Shown: piece by piece, positions 8,801 to 17,126 of the stretch
Layout of the letters: each line of letters opens with the position of its first letter
Numbering within the stretch: position 1 is the stretch's first letter
Made by a program: the position numbers and the translations under genes
Notes under the pieces: model-generated
What the model saw: only the letters and a program-made list of their open reading frames with translations
Told to the model about the DNA's origin: nothing
The model's database searches: none
Origin: Microcaldota archaeon
Lineage (GTDB): Archaea > Micrarchaeota > Micrarchaeia > Micrarchaeales > Micrarchaeaceae
Reading direction: 5' to 3'
DNA: 64,000 nucleotides
Assembly: GCA_021816895.1 (NCBI GenBank)
Contig: JAKAWW010000001.1
Coordinates: forward strand, 557,067-621,066

Positions 8801-11800
8801 ATAGCCCCACGCAGAAGATATACCATGAGTACCACCTGTTGGCTTGCTGAAATTTTGCGATGGTTCAAAAAATTCGAGAATGTTGTTTGTATTGTAGGCG
8901 CCGCTTATTGTCGCAGCAAAGTTCGAGCCATCTACTACCCCTGTTTTGTCTACTGTCAGGCCATTGTTTACTGTGTAATAAGGTGAGGTTTTCCCGCCGC
9001 CGGTCCAGCCGCTTGGCAGAGTGTTTCCGGCAAAGTTCCAATAATTCAAGAACACGCTTGCACCATCATCGTATTCTGCATAAGAAGGACTTATCTCGGG
9101 CGCCTCGCCTATGCCCGTTGTGCCTGAACCAGAAAGAAGGTTTACCGTGTTTGAAACAAAGCCCAGGTAGATTGTTATGCTGTTGAACGCCGGTATGCCG
9201 TTGGCAATGTTGACCCATGTCGTCACGGTGTTGCTCACGTTGTTCTCTATCCAGGCAGGCACTATCATAGCGTTGGAATAGAAGTACTCGAAGTTGGCAA
9301 AGTTGCTGTTGTATGTCATGTATGCAGTATAGTTAAGCGCGTTTATCGGTATGTATTGCTGGAACGGGGCAGGCGTTGATATATTTTGATAGTTGGAAAG
9401 CACCATTGGCACGTAGTAAAGTATGTTTGAGGGAAAAGCTGTTGGCGCTTGTGCCTGAGTAAATGTTATGATTGTGGTGTTGCCTGCAATAACGTAGCCT
9501 CCTAAAGGCGACGCTATATAAACATTGCCGCTAACAACTTGCTCTGGAACTGTATACTGATGGCTGCCTGTTACTGTTGAAAACAGTATTGTATTTGTTG
9601 TAGATGAGTTGAGTATGCCATCATAGGTGACATTCCATTCTTTGCCGCTAGGTAGGCCATTCTCAACAAACTTGCTTAAGCTATTCCATGTTGCAGTAAC
9701 GATGCCATTGCCCATTACTGTAAGTGTTGAGGGATTTGCAGTAGTGCTTGAAAGTGTGAGATTCGCGTTGCTAACGCTCCAAGAATTGAACACCCAGTTG
9801 CCAGTTGCAGGCGGGTTGGCGGTTATTGCATTAGTACCTATTACTTGTATGGTGTTGCCATTGCTGTATGTGTTGCCGTTTGTAGTTATTGTGCCTGTGA
9901 TTGGGTTGTCATCGAGTGTAACTGTATAAGGAGGAAAGACAAATGCAGCAAGCGCCTGTGATGATGCTACGCCAGGGCTTATTGTAATTGAATCGGAACC
10001 GCTCGCCTGCGTACACGTTGCTATGAAGACCTGTGCATACGAGCCCTCAGATGCATACTGCTGCATGGTGCAGCCCGATGGCAGTGTTGGCGCGGCAAAA
10101 GAATAGTTGGCAGCTCCAAGCAGTATGACGAAGCTGTTGCTTGTCGCTACGCTGTATGACAGAGTAAGGCTTGTAGCTGGAGTTGCAGCAGTATTTGCAG
10201 AGTATACTGCGCCATTCACATTGTTGCTTGTGAAAATCACATTTGCGCCTATGCCTGCCAAGGCTGCGCCTTCTGCTGTTTGAAGAAAAGTCATACTGCC
10301 TGTCGTTTCAGTGCTAAATCCTATAGAAGCTATTCCACCAGCTGAAATACCTTTTGGTGCTGGATAACTACCTATAGAAACATTTGTCCAGTTGTCAGTG
10401 AACACATCAGCAGCGCCGTGACTTGACACGGCCGTTGCGCCTCCAGCCCAGAAATATGTCTTGAAACCGCTTGGCAATGAAAGCGAAATTGGAGATGCCG
10501 TGCTCAAAGCGTTGTTAGTAGTAAAGCTAACAGCGTAGGTTGAGAGGGAATTCGATACTGCTGAATATGTGTAGTAAGTGGAGTTACTCCTTATCATGAC
10601 TGTATTCAGGGTCTCCCAATTACCATTAGAGTATTTGAAGAGCTTGATATTTCCAGCGCTGACGCTGGCATTCGTCGTAACCCATTCACTTGGAACGCTG
10701 AAAGTATAGATTACATTTGACACGTAATTATCAATTGGCGTACTCTCGTTTATTATGATGAACCTGTAGACCTTGCTTGTGGTAGGTGCTACATTTGGAT
10801 CCACTGTTTCGTTTGATATTGTTATAACTGTATTTGTGCTCTGCGTCATTGATATGTTTATGTTGTCCATAAGCGTGGAATTGAAGAACACGTTTGCTGA
10901 GCCATCGATATTGAAGGCGACGACACCGCCGCTCTGCTTAATGTATGGAAACCTTGTGAAGTCTATTGTTATAGTATTGCCGGCGAAAGCAAAACCAGTG
11001 CTCTGACTGGGCATGTATATGGCGTTACTTGAGGCCAAAATCACAGGCTTGACTAGGAAGGTGGCATTACCCGTTTCGCATGGCAATACACATGCGGGTC
11101 TGAACGTTATGCTGGCACCTGTGTGTTTTATGCTCATGATGCCATTGTAGCTTACCGACCATTCCAAATTCGAACCAGAGGGTAGGCCGTTCTCTGTAAA
11201 TACCACTTCAGCGTTGGAGTTGCTTGATGACGTAAACTTTATTGTTGTGGTGTTGCCTGCAACCAGATAGCCGTATTGAGGTGTTGGCGCATAGATGGCA
11301 TTGTCCACAATTTCATCGGCTATGTCAAAAATGTAATTTCCTGGAAGCGTTGAAAAGTTTATGCTGTTTGGCGCAATTGCGTTTTGCTCAATCCCGTTGT
11401 ATGCAGCGCTCCACATCACATCTGCAGGCAGGCCATTCTCTGAGAAGGTTGTCAATGCGTTGAAGTTTGCCGTGATTGTGCCGCTGCCGGAAACAAGAAC
11501 ATTTGTGTCCTGCGAAATTGCATTTGCAATTACCGAGTTGCTTGTATATAGCCAATTGCTGAATACAAAATTAGCAGGCGCAACAGCATTGACCGGATAG
11601 TTTCCTGCCATTGCTTGCACACTGTTTCCGCTTAGGTATGCATTGCCATTGAAGACAATGCTACCTGTGTTTGGAACCGCGTTAAATGCAATTGTATAAT
11701 AACTTGTAGCTGCATATGATAACTGCCCGGTCTGAACAAAAGGCAATGCCAGAAGTACGATTGCAAGCAAAGCTAATGGCAATGCCGCAAGCACAAACCT

Positions 11801-11821
11801 GTATCTCATACCATACATCAT
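5867..11821 (-). CDS. giant modular surface protein (1984 aa)
   Basis: After a signal peptide (about 1-38) the protein is a chain of extracellular modules: an InlB-like 'bacterial repeat' (about 41-120, again near 640-715); five 'ENGLP' repeats (FSENGLP near 126, FTENGLP near 208, FVENGLP near 718, FSENGLP near 1707, FIETGLP near 1791), each ending GYLVAGNTTTI-like; a PGF-pre-PGF-like segment (about 300-440); two DUF2341-like units (about 800-1160 and 1352-1690); a PKD/Ig-like segment between them; and a Cys-bracketed C-terminal domain ending TITIENSC. No membrane helix is seen at the C-terminus. A GTATAAAATA box (11841-11850) about 25 bases before the ATG indicates its own leaderless promoter. 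Likely S-layer or adhesin. Confidence 0.85.
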   Translation of the reverse strand: MMYGMRYRFVLAALPLALLAIVLLALPFVQTGQLSYAATSYYTIAFNAVPNTGSIVFNGNAYLSGNSVQAMAGNYPVNAVAPANFVFSNWLYTSNSVIANAISQDTNVLVSGSGTITANFNALTTFSENGLPADVMWSAAYNGIEQNAIAPNSINFSTLPGNYIFDIADEIVDNAIYAPTPQYGYLVAGNTTTIKFTSSSNSNAEVVFTENGLPSGSNLEWSVSYNGIMSIKHTGASITFRPACVLPCETGNATFLVKPVILASSNAIYMPSQSTGFAFAGNTITIDFTRFPYIKQSGGVVAFNIDGSANVFFNSTLMDNINISMTQSTNTVITISNETVDPNVAPTTSKVYRFIIINESTPIDNYVSNVIYTFSVPSEWVTTNASVSAGNIKLFKYSNGNWETLNTVMIRSNSTYYTYSAVSNSLSTYAVSFTTNNALSTASPISLSLPSGFKTYFWAGGATAVSSHGAADVFTDNWTNVSIGSYPAPKGISAGGIASIGFSTETTGSMTFLQTAEGAALAGIGANVIFTSNNVNGAVYSANTAATPATSLTLSYSVATSNSFVILLGAANYSFAAPTLPSGCTMQQYASEGSYAQVFIATCTQASGSDSITISPGVASSQALAAFVFPPYTVTLDDNPITGTITTNGNTYSNGNTIQVIGTNAITANPPATGNWVFNSWSVSNANLTLSSTTANPSTLTVMGNGIVTATWNSLSKFVENGLPSGKEWNVTYDGILNSSTTNTILFSTVTGSHQYTVPEQVVSGNVYIASPLGGYVIAGNTTIITFTQAQAPTAFPSNILYYVPMVLSNYQNISTPAPFQQYIPINALNYTAYMTYNSNFANFEYFYSNAMIVPAWIENNVSNTVTTWVNIANGIPAFNSITIYLGFVSNTVNLLSGSGTTGIGEAPEISPSYAEYDDGASVFLNYWNFAGNTLPSGWTGGGKTSPYYTVNNGLTVDKTGVVDGSNFAATISGAYNTNNILEFFEPSQNFSKPTGGTHGISSAWGYMYEQATSGVTGGFIYNPSNAIYILNNYGIAGTDLRTELNNISTYSSPAFTSAPANFILSMHSTPTTAYLSIGTNPLYYNNSENFVSTTNVYNSNSAYIDIYTFDSNMSIGPINYIRVRSTPPNDVMPSRTLGAITKKPSISLASTGFTGYSKVDEGQTQVLTASINGGGVSPYTYNFLVYNSINTLVANALYASVSATSDSFSFAQSSAWSTGTFTANVYIYDSGTNTTSNTLTYTVYPTLGAPTITAPTSPNTIYINQGITISASAATGGTGSYSYSWSVVQGTSCPGFSNPGNVLSFIYTPTFITSSCEFEVTATDTGTTIQNTAVSSPTAKITVIAAKPTALPSNVLYYVPIVLFNNQSAATPAPFQQSIPINALNYTTYMTYNSNFANFEYFYANAMIVPAWIERNASNTITTWVNIANGIPAFNSITIYLGFVSNTANLLSGSGTSGIGEAPQLTCPNPSNTLTCDAAQPYAEYDDGASVFLDYWNFAGNTLPSGWTGGTTNTSSATPYYIVDNGLLVNDTGDVNGENYVATTNAIYSTSNTLEFFMQSFNFAEPSGGAYGIYLSYGYSGQQTTVTNAIFVDKSYHYAGTVLQTELNGVASPSSVFTGIYKNFTTTMHSTSSTAYLSLGSIAPSYNNLQNAALTSYVFSSPSAYINLIDFDSIDSLGPFYYIRIRSTPPNGVMPSSSFSQVYGVSTFSENGLPNSGELWNVTYNSATQNAIVPNSIVFSDITGNYLFTVANQIVSGVTYAPTPSSGYLVTGNSTTISFRSIATLTSNFIETGLPSPFTWNVIYDSILNSSTTNTIKFFTAPGNYLYTVADQVVSGNTYVPSPSSGYLVAGNTTTITFSPAVCTISLSPATINFNSLLANSNIPTNDAVADTNGGSATANMLVYGGNWILSTNSLLQFGVSNTTWAASSNVQFASANKLTNTPALTGILIPGSTSNSIYFGLGVPGGTPAGSYSQTITIENSC
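7286..7765 (-). repeat. internal repeat copy B (DUF2341-like unit) of the giant surface gene
   Basis: This stretch matches 8990-9425 of the same gene. The part coding for AEYDDGASVF...DYWNFAGNT and the SGWTGG motif is nearly identical at DNA level over about 90 bases, with other parts more diverged. The unit spacing is about 1.7 kb. Confidence 0.75.
8990..9425 (-). repeat. internal repeat copy A (DUF2341-like unit) of the giant surface gene
   Basis: Partner of the repeat at 7286-7765. The near-identical block at 8996-9085 against 7292-7380 suggests recent gene conversion or duplication within the gene. Confidence 0.75.
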
Positions 11822-11840
11822 ATACCTATAGAAGGAAAAT

Positions 11841-11850
11841 TATTTTATAC
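11841..11850 (-). promoter_or_regulatory. TATA box of the giant surface gene
   Basis: GTATAAAATA read on the minus strand lies about 25 bases before the ATG at 11821, the distance expected for a leaderless archaeal transcript. It separates this gene from the MinD-like gene upstream. Confidence 0.55.
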
Positions 11851-11866
11851 TGTCTTATTTTGCGCA

Positions 11867-12637
11867 TCAGCGCCTCCTGAAGAGCCTTGACCATACGCTG
11901 CGCTTCTCCGTTTCGCTTGTAGCTTCTGATCTTGCGCCGTAGAAGTGTGCAAGCTCGCGCATCGCCTTGGAGAACGGCGCCTTTTTGCTGTAGATATATG
12001 CTGGGATGTGCTCCTCTATGCTTATCGGCACTGTTTCGTCATCTGGAAGCTTTGCAACTATCTTGCCTTCGTACATCTCCTCTATCTCCTTCTGATGGAG
12101 CTCGTAGCGCTTGTTCTTCATCTTGTTCAATACAAGGCTGTGCTTCAGGTGCTCCTTGTCGAACCACGTTGCTAACCTAATAACATTGGCGACGCTCGCC
12201 ATCTCAGGCGTAGAAATGAGCAATGCTTCGTTGTAGTAGCTGCCTATGCGTTCTATGGTATAGCCAGGCATCGTGTCCATGATAGCAAAATTGTAAGAGG
12301 TCTTGCTTACTATTTCTTTGAGCTTTTTGAGCATGTCTTCTGTTGGCATGTACTCCTTTTGGGTTAGCACGCCAGGCACGACGTGCACGCCTGTCGGCAC
12401 ATGGACTGCCCTGACTTTCATCAGGTTCGCCTTTCCTGTTACAAGCTCCTTCAGGCCTATGTTCACATCCTCCAAGCCAAGATGGAAGCCTATGGAAGGG
12501 TTTACGGTATCGCCATCTATGAGCAGCACCTTGTAGCCTTCAATTTGCAATGCAATCGCAAGGTTCACAGCTATTGTGGTCTTGCCGACGCCGCCCTTCT
12601 GCGATGATATTCTTATTAGGTAAGGTGCCATCATCAC
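11867..12637 (-). CDS. MinD/ParA-family ATPase
   Basis: The 256-residue protein carries a deviant Walker A box KGGVGKTT (about 14-21), a Walker A' segment LLIDGDTVNPSIGFHLG and a Walker B-like FAIMDTMPGY. The C-terminus (KRSVWSRLFRRR) is basic and amphipathic, like the membrane-targeting helix of MinD. Members dimerise on ATP and act at membranes or on DNA to position cargo. The start codon overlaps the stop of the upstream 663-residue membrane protein by four bases (ATGA), so the two are translationally coupled. This suggests that the ATPase works with that surface protein rather than in chromosome partition; that part is inference. Confidence 0.85.
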   Translation of the reverse strand: MMMAPYLIRISSQKGGVGKTTIAVNLAIALQIEGYKVLLIDGDTVNPSIGFHLGLEDVNIGLKELVTGKANLMKVRAVHVPTGVHVVPGVLTQKEYMPTEDMLKKLKEIVSKTSYNFAIMDTMPGYTIERIGSYYNEALLISTPEMASVANVIRLATWFDKEHLKHSLVLNKMKNKRYELHQKEIEEMYEGKIVAKLPDDETVPISIEEHIPAYIYSKKAPFSKAMRELAHFYGARSEATSETEKRSVWSRLFRRR

Positions 12638-14625
12638 TCTGACCTCTTCATCGTTTCTCTTAGCTGCTTGAGCTTTTCTGCCCTTTCCTGGTCATACCTG
12701 GGCCTTCTTCGCACTCTCACTGCGATAATAATTGCAATGGCAATTACTAAAACACTTGCGGCAATGGCGCCGTATTCTATGAGCGATGCATATGCTATAG
12801 AGGGCAGAGGCTTTGCAGGTATTGTAGTTGTCGCAGTAGTCACAGCAGCAGGCCTTGCCAATACCAGCACAGGAATGCTGTAGCTCAGGTTTGCGCCTTG
12901 AGTGCTTATGTAAAGGTCAAGCAAGGCAGTGCCCGCAGTGCTCGGCGTAACGGGGAAGCTCATCGTAAATGCGGTATTCGGCGTTGCATTTATATGTTGG
13001 GTGGAGTTGTACACAACAACTCCTGGCGGGGCAGAGATATATGCAGTAATCTGCTGCATGCTCGTACCAGTATAGAATGAGGTGACACTTATCCTGTTTG
13101 TTGTGCTTACATAGAACGTCGGCACAGATATGTCTATGATCTTCAGTATGCTTGAAGGCGCTGCCACCGAAGGGACTGAGAATATCGTAGTCAGATGTGT
13201 CAACAGTGTTTGCGATGTGACGTTAGATACAGTGAAATATGCGTATGCGCTTGAATGGCTCTGCAGCGAACTTAAGTACCACGTTATAACGTAGCTGCCA
13301 TTTGCTTCACTTAGAGAATAAGGAGCGCCATAAGGCTTGATGTATGACAGGCTCTTTGCAACGCTCAAAGGCAATAACGTCTTCGCTTCGACGTTTGTCA
13401 GGTTTTTGCCGGTAGGGTTGTATATCTCCACGGTAGCGCTTGCATCGTGGGTATTGTTTGCTAGGCTTATGCTTGGTGATACAGATACTGAAGTGGTATT
13501 CGATATGGATATGGTAGTATATACTGTTTCTTGCGATGTCGAATTGCCTATTGCAGCAGTGATATTTATCGGCACAACGTATGTCCCTGGAGGCAGCGAT
13601 GTTGGCGCGGCCAGCAAAGCGGTTACGCCTATAGTCTGCTTTGACTGTATTGACACGCGCGTTGCAGATAGCTGCATAAGGCGCACATATGCACCAGGCA
13701 CGGTAAAGTTGACGTATTCTGTAGCATTGCCGTTGTTCTTTATATCTATTATAGCGGATGTTGATTGCCCTGTGAAAAGGGATTCAAAAAACGGGAATGA
13801 CATCAAGGAAAATGCTGGTATTGGTGATATAGGCTTAGGTACAGGTTTTGGCGGCGAGGGTGGTGGAGGCACGACAGTGTAGCTTATTTTCTTGTATGCG
13901 CTTTTGAGGAACTTTCCATTGGTGCCATTTATAGGATATGTAACATTGAGCAGCGCGTTATATGTGCCAGGGAAGATCGTAGAATTGTACATGGCAACCG
14001 TTATGTTAATGTACTGAGATGGCGATAGCGAGTAGTTATACGGCAGTTTAAGCGAAGAGTTATAAGGGCCGGTTGTAAGTATCTTTATCGATATGGAATT
14101 AGGCACTGCGAAACTGCCCGTGTTCTTAAGCGAGATATAGAAATTCTGCGTGCTAAACCTTGTTATCGTGTTGCTGGTGCTAAAGTTCTCTATTGTTATA
14201 TTTGTAGGGTTGCCAAGCATAAACTGCTGCGCTGCAGAGCTGTTGGAGAAGTGGAAATATGTAAAAGAAGCCTTGGCACTATATATACCTGCGCCTATGC
14301 TACTGGGGTTGAACTCTAACTTGTGCACCAAAGGGGACTGGTTTGCGGGTATGCCGTTCAGCGGCAGTGCATATACCTGCGAGCCGTTGCTTGCAAAGAT
14401 AGCAAACGTGCCGTTCATCGCTGGTATTGTGCAGTTAACGGTAGTATGCACAGAGAAATTTGCTGTCTGGTTTGGCAGGCGCACGTAAACGCTGTGCATG
14501 CCGAGATTAAGTGCAAACGGGCACTCAACCTGAACGGAAGCATTCAGAGACGAGCTTTGGGAGCCGTAGCTTGTTGCCATTATTGCAATTAGCGCAAACG
14601 CTATGCTTAAGAGTGCAGCCTTCAT
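12634..14625 (-). CDS. large exported membrane protein with Ig-like (NEW3/CARDB-type) repeats
   Basis: The 663-residue product has a signal peptide (1-22), a long Asn/Ser/Thr-rich exported region with several repeats of the kind found in archaeal NEW3/CARDB domains (NTGSFAVPNSISIKI, NNGNATEYVNFTVPG), and a C-terminal transmembrane helix (about 620-643) followed by a short basic cytoplasmic tail. A Pro-rich hinge (about 260-275) splits two halves. It is the first gene of a unit whose second gene is the MinD-like ATPase, with a four-base overlap. Probable envelope or S-layer anchor; no enzymatic motif seen. Confidence 0.8.
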   Translation of the reverse strand: MKAALLSIAFALIAIMATSYGSQSSSLNASVQVECPFALNLGMHSVYVRLPNQTANFSVHTTVNCTIPAMNGTFAIFASNGSQVYALPLNGIPANQSPLVHKLEFNPSSIGAGIYSAKASFTYFHFSNSSAAQQFMLGNPTNITIENFSTSNTITRFSTQNFYISLKNTGSFAVPNSISIKILTTGPYNSSLKLPYNYSLSPSQYINITVAMYNSTIFPGTYNALLNVTYPINGTNGKFLKSAYKKISYTVVPPPPSPPKPVPKPISPIPAFSLMSFPFFESLFTGQSTSAIIDIKNNGNATEYVNFTVPGAYVRLMQLSATRVSIQSKQTIGVTALLAAPTSLPPGTYVVPINITAAIGNSTSQETVYTTISISNTTSVSVSPSISLANNTHDASATVEIYNPTGKNLTNVEAKTLLPLSVAKSLSYIKPYGAPYSLSEANGSYVITWYLSSLQSHSSAYAYFTVSNVTSQTLLTHLTTIFSVPSVAAPSSILKIIDISVPTFYVSTTNRISVTSFYTGTSMQQITAYISAPPGVVVYNSTQHINATPNTAFTMSFPVTPSTAGTALLDLYISTQGANLSYSIPVLVLARPAAVTTATTTIPAKPLPSIAYASLIEYGAIAASVLVIAIAIIIAVRVRRRPRYDQERAEKLKQLRETMKRSE

Positions 14626-14754
14626 TCTACCATTTTATTTTTAAGTAGCAAAGGTTAAAATTCTTTTGAGTGACATACAAATTTATGTAATTCAGTGCAA
14701 GGCGCCGCTTGAAAGGGATAAATAGCTTTGCGACAAGCTTATAATGGTGGTAAG

Positions 14755-15387
14755 ATGGAGGTAAACGGCATAGAGTTGAAGAAATATGAGCTTAAGCCAC
14801 TGCCTTACAATATTGACGCGCTTGAGCCGTACATAAGCAAGGACATAATGGACGTGCACTACAACGGGCACCACAAGGGCTATGTGAACACAAGCAACAC
14901 GCTCATAGACAGGTTCTCTAAGATAGTTAAAGGCGATGCGCAAACAGGCACATACGACATACAGGGGGTAGTAAGAGGGCTTGTGTTCAACATAAACGGG
15001 CACAAGCTGCACAGCATGTTCTGGAACAACATGGCGCCAGAGGGCAAGGGCGGCGGCGCTCCGGGAGGCAAGATAGCCGATCTTATAGAGAAGCAGTACG
15101 GCTCGTTCGACAGGTTCAAGCAGCTTTTCACCGAAGTCGCAAACTCGCTCCCAGGCACGGGCTGGACTACGCTGAATTATGATACGGAGAATGGCAACCT
15201 GCAGATAATGACGTTCGAGAACCACTTCCAGAACCAGCTTGCCGAGCTGCCGATACTTATGCTAGCGGATGAATTCGAGCATGCGTATTACTTGCAGTAC
15301 AAGAACAAGCGAACGGATTACATAAGCGCATGGTGGAATGTTATAAACTGGAGCGACGTTGAGAACAAGCTAAGGAAATACCTGTAA
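14755..15387 (+). CDS. sod: superoxide dismutase, Fe/Mn type
   Basis: The 210-residue protein converts superoxide to oxygen and peroxide in the cytoplasm. Metal ligands of the Fe/Mn family are visible: His35 in [11 protein letters not shown], His in LHSMFWNNM, and Asp and His in [15 protein letters not shown] (the usual motif is DxWEHAYY; Trp is replaced by Phe). The C-terminal WWNVINW matches the family. The ATG at 14755 is preferred over an ATG 27 bases earlier because GGTGGTAAG sits immediately before it. A GATAAATAG box is at 14718-14726. Length is close to the usual 200-210. Confidence 0.93.
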   Translation: MEVNGIELKKYELKPLPYNIDALEPYISKDIMDVHYNGHHKGYVNTSNTLIDRFSKIVKGDAQTGTYDIQGVVRGLVFNINGHKLHSMFWNNMAPEGKGGGAPGGKIADLIEKQYGSFDRFKQLFTEVANSLPGTGWTTLNYDTENGNLQIMTFENHFQNQLAELPILMLADEFEHAYYLQYKNKRTDYISAWWNVINWSDVENKLRKYL

Positions 15388-15511
15388 AGCAGGCAAGCTA
15401 ACAAAACAATCAGTGCATTTCTGACCTAAGCGTGCCAAGCGCCTAGGCAGCCTTTTTACGCGCACAAACAGCCATATTGCTTACTTATACTAGAGATAGC
15501 TAGGAACATCG

Positions 15512-15544
15512 TTTTAAACAAAACGAAAAAGGAAAAGAGAAAGA
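15512..15544 (-). terminator. T-rich terminator of the DUF4382 gene
   Basis: On the minus strand the bases directly after the stop are a pyrimidine-rich run with several oligo-T tracts, the usual archaeal termination pattern. Confidence 0.5.
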
Positions 15545-17011
15545 TCAGCTTGCTGTTACGCTTGTGGAGCTCCTTGCGCCTTCATTGCCCACTACGTTCA
15601 CATTATAGGTGTCGCCAGGTATTGCTTCTATCTGCATGTTGCCGTTTGCGAAGCCTATCGTTCCTGTAAACGTGAATGTCTGCGAGCTGTGCGCAGGTAT
15701 TGTATAGCCTTCTCCCTCGTATTCGCCCATTGCGCTCGCCTGAACGAACGGAAGCACCAGCACGGTGCTGTTCTGGGCTACAAAGAAGTTGAGCACCCTG
15801 AAGTGCATAGCAGCAATGCCCACGCCTATGCGCGCCCTCTGCTCGCTGCTTATGTTGAACATCTTTGCAAGCGTGGCGTTAGGTATGTGAGCATGCTCCA
15901 TTATGTCCATATATTCGCTTATGCTCATGTTGAACCCGTGGGTTTTGCTGAAGTTGAAGCTTCCTATGTGTTCGAGCTCGCTTTCGTTTATGGCGCTTAG
16001 TAGGGAGTTTGCAGTGCTGGCGTTTATGCCGAACTTTGCTGATAGATTTGACATCGTGTTGCTAAAGTTCTGGGCAGATATGCCGAAGCCCGCGCCTGCG
16101 CCTATGCTACCATAGCCGCCATAACCGCCATAGCCGCCAGAAGGCTCTTCCTTGCCTATGTTTGCCTGAACATCGCTGTGCACGTGTATCTCGCCGTTTT
16201 CTATATTGGCATTAACTCCCTGGTAGCTTATTTTAACGGTGTAATTCCCGAAAATGGCTATGTGCTTTATGCTTACGCTCGTATTGGCGTTGTTGACAAC
16301 AGTGACAGATAGCGAGGTGGTGTTGCCGCTCTGGCTCAGCGAGGCGCCGCTTATTGATATGTTAGGCCTTGAAAGCTCGAGATCGTGCTTCTCGGTTGCA
16401 TTTATGCTCACGGTGGCACCTACACTTGCTGATGCACTGGCCTTGCTGCTGCCTACTACTATGGCCCTTACGGAAGGCACCAGGACAAACACTGTTGAAT
16501 TGGATGTGTATATTGCAGCGACTACAGGCGTAAGATCTATAAGCGCGCTCTCAGTGCCGTTTACCCTGTTCGCATTTGTCACATGCACGGTAAGCTGCTG
16601 GCTTGGCACTGTGACGTTAGATGTGACGTTGTTTATTGTTATGGTTGCGCTTGTTATGTTGAACCGCACCATGTCTACAGTTGCATTGAGAGGTATGCTT
16701 GCCTTGCCTATTATTTGGCTAACATTCACTATGGAAAGCAGGTTGACAGAGCCGCTGCCCTGCGCGTATGCCCATGAAGAAGAGCCGTTCTTTGCGGTGT
16801 AGTGCGCGCTCAGCGATGCATAGCTTATGACAAGAGCCTGAGTCCCGTTAGGCACTTCAGGCGGATCTGTAAGCTGGAATGTGAGCGTGCCTGATTGCGC
16901 CGCAGGTGTTGTGGTTGTTGGTGCAGGTTTGTATGACTGGACTAGCACTACGACTGCAGCTATTACTATTATAAGCAGCAATATGCCTGCTGCGATGCCC
17001 CCTTTATTCAT
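15545..17011 (-). CDS. membrane-anchored DUF4382-domain surface protein
   Basis: The 488-residue protein begins with an uncleaved or lipoprotein-like hydrophobic helix (about 5-26) followed by a Thr/Pro linker and a DUF4382 domain (about 42-185, starting LTFQLTDPPEVPNGTQALVI). The remainder contains a Gly/Tyr-rich stretch (GGYGGYGGYGSIGAG, near 295) and a further beta-rich domain. DUF4382 proteins are archaeal and bacterial envelope proteins of unknown role. An AGGTGAAATAG ribosome site precedes the ATG. A T-rich run downstream marks the end of transcription. Confidence 0.82.
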   Translation of the reverse strand: MNKGGIAAGILLLIIVIAAVVVLVQSYKPAPTTTTPAAQSGTLTFQLTDPPEVPNGTQALVISYASLSAHYTAKNGSSSWAYAQGSGSVNLLSIVNVSQIIGKASIPLNATVDMVRFNITSATITINNVTSNVTVPSQQLTVHVTNANRVNGTESALIDLTPVVAAIYTSNSTVFVLVPSVRAIVVGSSKASASASVGATVSINATEKHDLELSRPNISISGASLSQSGNTTSLSVTVVNNANTSVSIKHIAIFGNYTVKISYQGVNANIENGEIHVHSDVQANIGKEEPSGGYGGYGGYGSIGAGAGFGISAQNFSNTMSNLSAKFGINASTANSLLSAINESELEHIGSFNFSKTHGFNMSISEYMDIMEHAHIPNATLAKMFNISSEQRARIGVGIAAMHFRVLNFFVAQNSTVLVLPFVQASAMGEYEGEGYTIPAHSSQTFTFTGTIGFANGNMQIEAIPGDTYNVNVVGNEGARSSTSVTAS

Positions 17012-17126
17012 CTATTTCACCTGTTGATAATAAGCCCAACCAAATAATAAAAAGCTTATGGTTTTGATTTGGTATTTATAAGCGCGGCTTGATTTTGCAA
17101 AAAGTCAGTGGACTAAACGAAAATAT

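Noticed and set aside
14692-15225. Long minus-strand frame across superoxide dismutase
   Set aside because: It is a shadow of the sod gene, whose catalytic motifs are on the plus strand.
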